Assembly (NCBI GenBank): GCA_000310025.1
Contig: FN649755.1
Coordinates: forward strand, 2,462,191-2,472,211
DNA length: 10,021 bases
Source of the DNA: Ectocarpus siliculosus
Lineage: Eukaryota; Sar; Phaeophyceae; Ectocarpales; Ectocarpaceae
Direction: 5' to 3'
Below are positions 1 to 7,085 of this stretch, piece by piece (the stretch's first letter is position 1; every line of letters begins with the position of its first letter). The translations under genes and the position numbers were made by a program. Below the pieces are notes generated by a model. The model was not told the origin of the DNA, searched no databases, and was given only the letters and a program-made list of their open reading frames with translations.

Positions 1-780
1 TTCCGCCAAAGGGTGGTTGTCGCCCCCCTCCCCCCCCCCCCCGGCGGAAGCGGGGGCCGGAGTCACGCTGACGCCCCCGTCCCCGCCATCATCATCCGCG
101 ACGACAACAACCCCGGGTGCCGGAGTAGTAGTAGCAGTCGCAGCGTCTTCTTCCGCCTCGCCATCGTCATCGTCGGCCTCCTTCTCCGCGGCAGCGGTGG
201 TGGGAGCCGGCGTCGCCGTCGCAGCAGCAGCGGCATCATCATCGCCATCGTCGTCATCGGAAGGCGGGGGCGGGGTGTCCACAGCCAACGCCGGAGCGGA
301 GGTGTGCATCTCCTCCTCCTCCTCCGCGACGGTGGGAGCGGGCGTGACCACCACTTCCTCCTGCGGAGCAGCCGTTGCCGCCACCGGCGCCGCAGACGGC
401 TCCTCCGTAACAACGACGGCAGCGGCGGTCGCCGCTGCCGTAGGCTCGGGGGTTGCTGCTGCGGCAGCCACCGGGGCCGCCGACGGCTGGGAAGCCGCCG
501 CCGCGGGGGTGGGAGCGGCGGCGGCAGCCGTGGCGGCGGTTGTTGGTTCCGGAGTCGCGGTGGAGGTAAGGGGCTCCGCAGTTGACGGCTCCGCCGTGGT
601 GGCCGTGGCGGTGGTGGATGGGCCCGGGGTGGGGGATGCTGCGGCGCCCCCGCCAACGGGGTCGTCGTCGTAGCTGACAACGGGGACGGGAATGTCGGTG
701 GAGAGGGAAGAGGAGGAGTAAGCGGTCGTCATGAGAATCCGCACCACCCCTTCCTCTTCTTCCCCCTCCCCCTCCCCCTC

Positions 781-826
<46 letters not shown>

Positions 827-1134
827 GGCTGCGCTAGGCCGAGATGCCTCGACATGGCGCCGGCGTTATTGGCCTCAGCTCCGGCGTTATTGGCCTCAGC
901 TCCGGCGTCGGCAACAGCAGCAGCTGTTGCCGTAGCGGAGGCGACCGGCAGCAGGCCTCCGCCAGCACACCCTATCATCGTCATCACCCCTGCAGCCAGC
1001 ATCACCGCGAGACCCGTCGGCTTCGACCTGATACTGCTCCTCCTGTTGCTGCTGCTGCTGCGTGAACCCGACGCAACGGTTCCACTGACCACCACAACAG
1101 TGCGGGCCATCTTGCCGTTTCCACCTGCTCTCAT
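1..1134 (-). CDS. Secreted or membrane-anchored Ala/Thr/Pro-rich low-complexity protein, 5' part, runs off left edge
   Basis: Reading the minus strand from an ATG at 1134, the frame stays open for 378 codons to the window edge; an in-frame stop at 1167-1165 limits the start. A second in-frame ATG at 1110 has the better start context (A at -3, G at +4). The protein has a Ser/Arg-rich N-terminus, a hydrophobic stretch at about residues 41-67 ending in a possible signal-peptidase site (A-S-A), and two AEANNAG repeats. Then come Q104-116, an acidic Glu/Gly patch, and a long region rich in Ala, Thr and Pro (TPEPTAA, SAAPVAA, TPAPTT) broken by Glu5 (271-275) and Asp-rich blocks. Pro/Thr spacers of this kind join domains in many secreted algal cell-surface proteins, which is family-level knowledge. 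Any folded domain would lie left of the window, so the function is unknown. The visible part has one Cys, within the hydrophobic segment. Other frames are also open here, so the strand choice rests on the signal-like segment, the start context and the TATA-like box. Confidence 0.6.
787..825 (-). repeat. CAG13 trinucleotide repeat encoding polyglutamine
   Basis: Thirteen perfect CTG units on the plus strand read as CAG on the minus strand, in the Gln frame of the minus-strand gene (Q104-116). The flanking codons encode P-Q upstream and K-R plus a Gly/Glu-rich stretch downstream. The repeat is uninterrupted, so its length probably varies between individuals. Confidence 0.9.
862..910 (-). repeat. 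21-bp in-frame tandem repeat (2.3 copies)
   Basis: Units 862-882 and 883-903 are identical, and a partial third unit continues to 910. Twenty-one is a multiple of three, so the duplication adds exact heptads (AEANNAG on the minus strand) without breaking the frame. It lies just after the predicted signal or anchor segment. Confidence 0.85.
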
Positions 1135-1180
1135 CTCTGCTGCCCCCGTTACGTTGTCTCTGTCTCAAACCTCTTGGGGG

Positions 1181-1190
1181 GTATTTATGC
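1181..1190 (-). promoter_or_regulatory. TATA-like core promoter of the minus-strand gene
   Basis: The minus strand reads GCATAAATAC, ending about 47 bp upstream of the ATG at 1134. A start site 25-30 bp downstream would leave a 5' leader of about 20 bp before the first ATG, or about 45 bp before the second. The spacing fits a eukaryotic TATA box. The match is AT-rich within a GC-rich setting, but no transcript data are available. Confidence 0.4.
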
Positions 1191-1598
1191 ACCTCCCTCC
1201 TCCCCCCGCCCCCCCCCTAATATCTCCCTGCCGCGTGGCCCCCCGAACCGCGTCCGTGGACTCGTCGAATCACCTGGAAAAAGAGAGCGAGGACGAGAGT
1301 GGGAGAAAGGTTAAACGCCAACAAAGGCATACATATCAAACACTAAAATGGACAACATGTCACGTTCCGCGGGGTCACAAAGGCAAGCTTACCCAAAGCG
1401 GGTGCAGCAGTAGCAGTGCCACACATTTCTGGAAACCAAAGACGGACAAAGGCAGGGACCCAGAAAATCCTTAAACGCGAGATATGTATCTATGATAGCA
1501 GACCACAAATACGTACTCACTGGGAGACGAGTGCTAGAAAAAAAAAGAAAAGAAAAAAAAACGCTGGCGGGAAAATATAACCGCGTGTGAGCCCGGAA

Positions 1599-1802
1599 CA
1601 TCCAACGAAGACATGTACTGAACAAAACCCAACAGGCCGTTGCTTTCCAGCAGCCTTCGCGAATAGCTTTCTTATACATAGCACAGCAAGAGTTACGGAA
1701 TGGGCTGGGGGGTAGGGCTAAGGTCAGTAGCCCCCTTTGTAGGGGTATTCTATTCAGTATGTAAACATTTTGGATATATAAAAAGCATACTACAATCGCA
1801 AG
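1599..1802. repeat. Diverged direct repeat, copy 1 (about 205 bp)
   Basis: This copy matches 1807-2019 in the same orientation. Shared blocks include TTTCCAGCAGCCTTC, GAGTTACGG, GGGCTGGG, GGTAGGGC, AAGGTC and TAGCCCCCTTTG, followed by TAAACAT and AAGCAT. Small insertions separate the blocks, notably about 20 bp extra in copy 2 after the CAGCAGCCTTC block. The pattern is that of an old tandem duplication. No coding content or terminal repeats are seen. Confidence 0.75.
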
Positions 1803-1806
1803 GAAC

Positions 1807-2019
1807 AACAACGAACACATGTATGTACAAAACAAACGAAGCAGGTCGTTGTTTTCCAGCAGCCTTCTGCGGGGATACAGCAGTACAAGTAATAGCTTGG
1901 TTTTGGTATGAGTTACGGTACGGGCTGGGAGGTAGGGCCAAGGTCCGTAGCCCCCTTTGCAGGTGTTGTTCTACTTATATGTAGCTAAACATGTTGGACA
2001 AAGCATCCAATCGGGCAAG
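1807..2019. repeat. Diverged direct repeat, copy 2
   Basis: Partner of 1599-1802, almost directly adjacent. Order and orientation of all shared blocks are kept, so this is a tandem rather than a dispersed duplication. Copy 2 has gained sequence around 1870-1900 and lost an AT-rich stretch near its end relative to copy 1. Confidence 0.75.
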
Positions 2020-2739
2020 TTGTTGGGTTAGGGTGTAGGGATAGGGAAACGGGTCTATGTATCCATCCCCTCCCTGTACTATTTCCTCAATAAACTTAAC
2101 TACTCGCGAAGGCCGCTCGCTAGGATTAGGGCAGGGTTACGGCAGACAACCCCCGCTCCATTCCCCCGCTCTATTTCATACACAAACAAATAACATCTTG
2201 TTGTCTTCTTCGGGGGACGCAGCAGCGGGGCTTTTTGAGCTCTTCCACTCGCGGCAAACGCGAGCAGCAGCAAAAAACTATTTGAACAAAATATTTTTCT
2301 TCCTAGCGGCGGGGGAATCGTAGAACACCGCTTGATACATACCATATATTTCGCCAACGCTTGCACGTATGCGCCAATTCACTGCCGAATTTGCCTCGAC
2401 CTCTCTTGTCTCCTCTGGGAAGGACACGAATATTCCATTTTTGTTCTGAGAAAATACAAAAATCGAAAAACTACGATATTGAGCAATATAAAAAACACAG
2501 ACAGCTTGGGGGAAGTTGGGTTGTTGTTGTTGTATTCACATAAATAACCATTCCGATCTCACTGCCCATTGTGTACAAGCCTTCATCTCCGCTGATCTAC
2601 ACGTACCTTGCGTGTTTACTAGGTACGATAGTTTACCAGAAGACAGAACACGGTATCCCGCTCGTGAAACGTACGTACTGCTGTGCGTCGCAGGTAGCGG
2701 TGCTATACATTAGAAGCAAGCATTCCCAACCAATAGCTG

Positions 2740-2850
2740 TGCCGCTGTCGCCGCAAAATAGAGCTGGTAATTATGCCGTCAATGGAGACAAACAGCCGGA
2801 GTTGAAAGCTGCGCCTTTGTCGCCGCCAAAATATGCCGTCCAAAGGTATT
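2740..2850. repeat. Short degenerate direct repeat
   Basis: Two copies of a GTCGCCGC-(C)AAAAT block, each followed by ATGCCGTC, lie near 2748 and 2819, separated by about 70 bp. The second copy lacks about 13 bp between the blocks. The match is short and could be coincidental. Confidence 0.4.
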
Positions 2851-2919
2851 GTACAACAGCCGACCCCTTGGGAAACAACGGTGTGGGGCGGTGTTCTGAG
2901 TCTGTGGGCGGAGTAGGGC

Positions 2920-2935
2920 GGGGGGGGGGGGGGGG
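2920..2935. repeat. G16 homopolymer
   Basis: Sixteen consecutive G residues in an intergenic GC-rich stretch. Its length is uncertain in any assembly because such runs are read poorly. Confidence 0.9.
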
Positions 2936-3113
2936 CATCTACCCGCGCCGACAGGGTCTCAACGACACAGAAGAAAATGCATAGAAAATGTCGGGGCTGG
3001 CTGGCTGGCGGGGAACAACAACAACAACCAACAGCCTGCTGCTGCTGCGGCGGTATTGCGGGTGGTGGGACCCGTAATTCACCGACCCATTCAATCAGCT
3101 TGTTGCATGCACA

Positions 3114-3129
3114 TGTGTGTGTGTGTGTG
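3114..3129. repeat. TG8 microsatellite
   Basis: Eight TG units, intergenic, close to the A15 run at 3187-3201. Confidence 0.9.
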
Positions 3130-3186
3130 ACCACGGGTTGGAATAAACGGCACTAGTGCTGTGAGCGCTGATTTGAAGTGAAGAAC

Positions 3187-3201
3187 AAAAAAAAAAAAAA
3201 A
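3187..3201. repeat. A15 homopolymer
   Basis: Fifteen consecutive A residues, about 40 bp downstream of an AATAAA at 3142-3147. The arrangement could be the tail of a small retroposed fragment, but no convincing parent sequence or target-site duplication is seen. Confidence 0.85.
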
Positions 3202-3296
3202 TGCACAAGTGTATGCTACACGACCACGTGCGCCTACAAGCAAAAAAGTGTGAACCACACGTACAACTACACACACACGAGCAGAAAAAGAAGGAA

Positions 3297-3298
<2 letters not shown>

Positions 3299-3390
<92 letters not shown>
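3299..3390. repeat. Compound GA / GACA microsatellite
   Basis: Two long GA blocks are separated by a short ACACAC/GACA interruption, and the tract ends in about five GACA units. The plus strand is almost purely purine plus C, so the tract could adopt unusual DNA structure. It resembles the intron 4 tract at 9515-9615. Confidence 0.9.
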
Positions 3391-3391
<1 letters not shown>

Positions 3392-4827
3392 GCCGCTGCT
3401 GAAAATTGCGGGGCGTCAACCTCTTGAGCATTCCGACTTTTTTAATGTTGCTGTGCGCGCCCAGAGCAAGAGATCAACGCATAATATGGATGGTGACTCG
3501 TTTTTCTGTTCTTTCATGTACAATAAATCGACCCGCCGTTGAAGTGTGCTACGAACAAAGCACGTCGTCTGTGGCGATGTAGTTTGTGGTTCTGCTAGAT
3601 ACATGGTACCCTTTTCTTCCCGGGCGCCCCCAAGAAATGTAAATGTATCCACCATCTACCTACCGCCGCGTGGCGGTGTTCGATGGGTAGCAGAACATCT
3701 CGAATGCAACTGGTGCGAACATCCATGTTATAGATCTCTCTCTGCACTCTGCATTTCTGCACACAGAACTTCACTTTGCACGGAAGGCCACAACCAGCAA
3801 AACGCTGCTGGAGGCATTGGCCCTTTGGTTTCTCCCTCTGCGCTGAAGCATACCAACCAGCCCGGGGAAACGGTGTACAACACACACCCTTTTAGTTCTG
3901 GTGTCTCGCAAATACAGCAGCAAAGAGCGCCTCTCTGATTTTGTACAATCAATAAAAATTCTGTCTTGCATATTCATGCGCCGTTCTACTGATGGTTCCT
4001 CGCCCACTCGCCCACCCCACAGCAGAACTTTATCCCCAAACGGCTTCTTTTTCGATCAATCATCATCATCAAACCGAAAAAAATTGCTGTCGACACACAC
4101 ACACACGGACAGAAGCACTCCCTCTCCCCCATACACGGGGGGCGAGTTTCGATGCACACCAAGACACAGCAGCAGCAGTCTTACCTACAAGGAACACTAT
4201 CCCTCTCGGTAAACGTCATCATCGCAGAAGCAGGTTTGGGTTGTATGTGAGAGAAAAAGCGGAACCATCGGACCGGACACATCACTCATCATCGGGCGGG
4301 AATACAGACACCACAAGGGCGCGGCCCAAAAGACGATGAGTCGTTTGTTCTCACCACAGATCAGGGCGCGCGCTGCCCGGACGGGGCTCCTTGACGCGAG
4401 CGCGCGTGTATGTGTGCCCTCTCTCTCTCCCTTACTCCGATACGATCCCTGCCTTCGCCCTCCTGCGTCCCGGCGTAGCGTAGTAGAAGTGTAGTCGGGG
4501 ATGTTGTTTGTGGTCGGTGAAATTTGTTCGCGTCAGGGGTCCCCCAGATGGAGACAATCATACCCTGAGTGTTGCATCGAATCCACGTACCCCCACAATC
4601 TCAAAATCTCGAGGTGTGTTGGGCCTGCGCAAACACAAAGACAGACCTGTGCAATACAACGGAAGCTGGTGATGGGGACGAACTGAAGAGGTTGAGGACA
4701 TCCGGTGCAGCTTGTTGGTGTACCGTAGACAGCCTGGGCTGGGCGCAACAAGCAAGGAACAAAATAAAAAAGTACAAAAAATTGTTGTTGCCCAAGATTG
4801 ACAGCAGTCGACAACAACGGCAAGGCA

Positions 4828-5256
4828 ATGGTGAGCAGCAGTATAGACGAGCTCCAGCGGCTCTCCCTGGTGTCCAAGGTCTGCACCGAGCTCGACAACC
4901 ACCTGGGCCTGAGCGACCGCACGCTCGCCGAGTTCATCATCCACCTGGCCGATGAGTTCCCGGACCCGGCGGCGTTCCGCCAGGCCCTGTCGGAGAACGG
5001 AGCCGAGTTCCCGGACTCCCTCGCCGACAACCTCCTGCGGATCATCGGCGCCATGAAGCCCTCTAAGGGGGCTTCGGCCGGCCGGGCGGGCGGGGGGGGT
5101 GCGAAGAAGGCCACGCCCAAGGCTGCTGTGGCCAGGGTGCCGAGGAACGAGAAGGAGGCGCGGTTTCCGGGGCTGGCGATGCCCAACACCAGCGTGGTTC
5201 AGCTGGAGGATGGCTTCGGGGAGGTCGACCCTGGAGAGCACAGCAGGAAGCAAGAG
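4828..5256 (+). CDS. DHX8: PRP22/DHX8 pre-mRNA-splicing DEAH-box helicase, exon 1 (conserved N-terminal domain)
   Basis: Exon 1 encodes 143 codons and ends in phase 0 at the donor GAG|GTATGC (5257). Residues 12-27 read LSLVSKVCTELDNHLG, which to my recollection matches the N-terminal domain of animal DHX8. It is followed by LAEFIIHLAD (33-42), NGAEFPDSLADNLLRII (57-73), a Gly/Ala/Lys linker, and a FPGLAMPNTSV block (113-123) corresponding to the region around LFPVLCQPDNPSV in DHX8. The family releases spliced mRNA from the post-catalytic spliceosome in the nucleus, using ATP hydrolysis. The ATG at 4828 is chosen because it has G at -3 and +4, directly precedes the homologous region, and an in-frame TAA at 4765 lies upstream with no other ATG between. 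The helicase core is outside the window. Larger minus-strand open frames over this exon are antisense shadows. Confidence 0.93.
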
Positions 5257-5946
5257 GTATGCGTTATAGGTGCGGGTGGGGCAGTTGTGACAGAAGTGTA
5301 TATAACATGCGCCGCTTGTGTTCACGACGACTGCCTGTTGACATTATTTTAGTGTGAGCGAATACACATCTGGGTACGCATGGGCATCATATGCACAGGA
5401 AGCAACCGGCTTGGCTACAGAGACAACAGCAGTGAGAGACTGCTGTGCAGTCCACACTACTGCGTACGGCTTGGTGGCGTGTTCATGGCAGCAAGGCATG
5501 TGTGTACAAGATCCCTGTGTTTGCGTAGATGTGGAATCCGCGCGTTACTAGTGTGGGTATCTAGACTACTGCTGTGGCAGAGGAAGGTCAGGAACCAGCT
5601 CAGGTAATGAAGACAAAAGCCAGTGTGATGGGGCGTATCTGTATTTAGCGAAGATCTGCTGAACGAAGGTTGGCGTGTATTGCAGTACGCGTAGTAGTAC
5701 GGATGCGGCCATCTGCAATTGCCGGCTATTACGGAGAAGAGAAGGGGGGTGGGGTACGATACAAGCGTTGTTCGGAGCGTTGAAATATTGTGGAATGGTT
5801 GTGAGCACGCGGGCACACACGGCATGTATCGGACGTTTTTCAAGCACCAGCCCTGCGGTCTCCTCCAGTCGGGCAGTGGGCGGTGGTAGCCTCTTGCCAC
5901 AGGCGTGCGGACGACGATAAAAACTAGAAAGGTTTGACAGGATGAG

Positions 5947-5984
5947 CTACACAAAAATGATCAGACTACACAACAATGATCAGA
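5947..5984. repeat. 19-bp tandem repeat, two copies
   Basis: The unit CTACACAAAAATGATCAGA (5947-5965) is repeated at 5966-5984 with one mismatch. It contains a TGATCA palindrome. It lies in intron 1 upstream of the larger repeat array. Confidence 0.85.
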
Positions 5985-6093
5985 CGTCAGACCTGGTACA
6001 GTATTGACTCCCTGATTCCTGCCACGAGCGAGCCTTACGCGTAAGTGTCGGCTTAAAGCCGCATTCTTCAGCCGGGCGGTGCTTCCCCCCCTC

Positions 6094-6820
6094 CAGTCCT
6101 TTCGAGGGTGCGTGGTCAACGGTCTAACAACCGAGTCAGAACATGAGTACACCCCTCCCAATCAACCCACCCATAGCATAGCTGGTTTGACTCAACAGCA
6201 AACTAAAGGATGATTACCAGCTTCCTGGTTCACCCTCTTGTAAAACGTACCCTGGGCCGGCGGAAACCCGGCGTTCATACCGCTCCGTTTTTGGTAGGGG
6301 TGTGAGGTCAAAGGTCTAACGACTATGGCGTGTGTTTACGTTAGCACACACACACACACCCCTGCGTCCTCTCGAGGACGTGTGGTCAATGGTCTAGCCG
6401 CGAAGGCATAGCAAACCATGAGTACCAAGCCCCGCCCCCCACTTCCCGGCGAAGTAGGGAGGAACGATTGGCCATCTGTGACCAGTCCTGAGGGAACGCA
6501 ATACTCCGTCCTTTTGAGGACTCGTGGTCAATGGTCTAACCGCAGAGGCATGCCAAAACGTAAGAGTACGCCCCCCTTCGTCCTCTCGAGGACGCGTGGC
6601 CAACGGTCAAACCGCAAAGTCATGCGTTTTACATGAGTACGCCCCCCCCCTCTACAGCGTGCACGGGTATTAATGTGCAAGTATAAGCGCCCGCCCCCAC
6701 ACGCACTCCTTGCCGCCAGTAAAAAAGGAGAAGGAGGAGCAGGATCTTAAGGAGGCCGCGTGGCCAATGGTCTAACCGCTAAGTCATGCGTTTTACATGA
6801 GTACGCCCTGCCCTCTACAG
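6094..6820. repeat. Intronic array of hairpin-containing repeats
   Basis: Six degenerate copies of a block TGGTCAAYGGTCTAACCGC start near 6112, 6304, 6382, 6524, 6597 and 6761. Most are preceded by a small palindrome of the form GTCCT-YTYG-AGGAC (clear at 6365-6380, 6507-6521 and 6579-6594, weakened before the first copy). Most are followed by a trailing ACATGAGTACGCCCC block. Spacing is irregular (about 75, 140-190 bp), as if higher-order units were deleted or merged. A CA microsatellite interrupts the second copy. The stem is conserved with a four-base loop of varying sequence (CTCG, TTTG, TTCG). The first block resembles the 5' D-arm region (A box) of a tRNA, but no full tRNA fold or clear B box is present. 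Confidence 0.75.
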
Positions 6821-6922
6821 CGTGCACGGCTATTAATATGCAAGTATAAGCGCCCGCCCCCACACACACTCGTTGCCGCCCGTGAAAAGCAGGAGAAGAA
6901 GGAGCAGGATCTTAAGGAGGCC
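6594..6922. repeat. 165-bp tandem duplication including the start of exon 2
   Basis: Copy A (6594-6757) and copy B (6758-6922) align along their whole length. Each starts with GCGTGGCCAA, continues through TACAGCGTGCACGG, TATTAAT, AAGTATAAGCGCCCGCCCCC and ends with GAGCAGGATCTTAAGGAGGCC. In copy B this last block is the genuine start of exon 2. In copy A it is cut short and joined at GGCCGCG/TGG to the next array unit. Confidence 0.88.
6729..6757 (+). pseudogene. Relic of the 5' end of PRP22/DHX8 exon 2
   Basis: The sequence repeats the first codons of exon 2 (E-K-E-E-Q-D-L-K-E-A) but then runs into array sequence and a stop (W-P-M-V-stop, TAA at 6773-6775). The acceptor CAG of the genuine exon is changed to AAG in this copy (AAAAAAG before GAG). 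If ever used as a splice acceptor it would introduce a premature stop. It is best read as a by-product of the 165-bp duplication. Confidence 0.75.
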
Positions 6923-7047
6923 GCGGCCGCGGTCGCTGCGGCCAAGAAGGCCAGGCAGGAGGAAAGGGAAAGGGACGCTAGCCAGGCGGCGGCACGGAGA
7001 GGGGAGGGGGGCGATGATGATACAAGGCACCCCCGCAAGCGGAACAG
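6893..7047 (+). CDS. DHX8: PRP22/DHX8, exon 2 (charged Ala/Lys/Glu linker)
   Basis: Exon 2 lies between the acceptor AAAGCAG (AG at 6891-6892) and the donor AACAG|GTTAGG (7048). It encodes 51 codons plus two bases (residues 144-194 and part of 195), phase 0 to phase 2. The product is highly charged and Ala-rich (EKKEQDLKEAAAAVAAAKK, then RQEERERD, then GGDDD and HPRKRN), and is probably helical up to the Gly/Asp segment. Animal DHX8 has a charged linker in the same place, between the N-terminal domain and the RS region, though its sequence is not conserved. Support comes from phase matching on both sides and charged coding composition; the upstream pyrimidine tract is only moderate. A second AG three bases earlier (6888-6889) makes a NAGNAG acceptor that would add one Gln. 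Confidence 0.8.
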
Positions 7048-7085
7048 GTTAGGGTGTGCGTGTGTGTGTGTGTGTTTATTAGTAG

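Larger units (their letters stand above)
1135..4827. other. Intergenic region between divergent genes
   Basis: About 3.7 kb separates the minus-strand gene start from the PRP22/DHX8 start. It contains open frames of up to about 150 codons, but none has biased composition, a recognisable motif, or splice-compatible extension. Contents are a pair of diverged direct repeats (1599-2019), a shorter degenerate repeat near 2740-2850, a G16 run, an A15 run, and GT, GA/GACA and CA microsatellites. Sites reading AATAAA occur near 2088, 3142, 3521 and 3950 on the plus strand without a gene to go with them. Short upstream ATG frames lie before the helicase start (for example 4672-4686, ATG to TGA in five codons); they matter only if the leader reaches that far. 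I see no clear TATA box for the helicase gene. Confidence 0.55.
5257..6892 (+). other. Intron 1 of PRP22/DHX8 (1,636 bp, phase 0)
   Basis: The donor GTATGC and acceptor AAAGCAG bound the intron; removing it joins Gln-Glu to Glu-Lys-Lys in frame. The first 680 bp show no feature I can name. A 19-bp tandem pair lies at 5947-5984. From about 6090 the intron is filled with hairpin-bearing repeats and a partial duplicate of exon 2. No intron-hosted RNA gene is evident. Confidence 0.8.

Noticed and set aside
13-1474. Plus-strand open frames in the GC-rich left part, including one with polycysteine and polyleucine
   Set aside because: They are the antisense of the minus-strand gene. They have no signal-like logic, the CTG tract would give Cys13, and composition keeps most frames open here.
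1389-1835. Minus-strand 148-codon frame with Phe/Cys-rich segments
   Set aside because: It overlaps the diverged duplication, resembles no family, and its hydrophobic runs come from A-rich and poly-A/G sequence read in reverse.
2024-2050. Telomere-like GGGTTAGGG fragment
   Set aside because: Only a single degenerate unit, not a tandem telomeric array.
3103-3213. Retroposed fragment with AATAAA and A15 tail, flanked by ATGCACAWGTGT
   Set aside because: The near-repeat at each side overlaps a TG microsatellite and is imperfect, and the enclosed 80 bp has no recognisable parent.
3546-3938. Plus-strand 130-codon frame followed by an AATAAA near 3950
   Set aside because: It starts without ATG, has no recognisable domain and no biased codon use; the AATAAA alone is weak evidence.
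4533-5325. Minus-strand frames of 218 and 255 codons
   Set aside because: They lie opposite exon 1 of PRP22/DHX8, which has clear homology on the plus strand; GC-rich codons keep the antisense open.
6094-6820. tRNA genes in the array
   Set aside because: Only A-box-like blocks are seen; there is no cloverleaf with acceptor stem, anticodon arm and T arm, and spacing is irregular.
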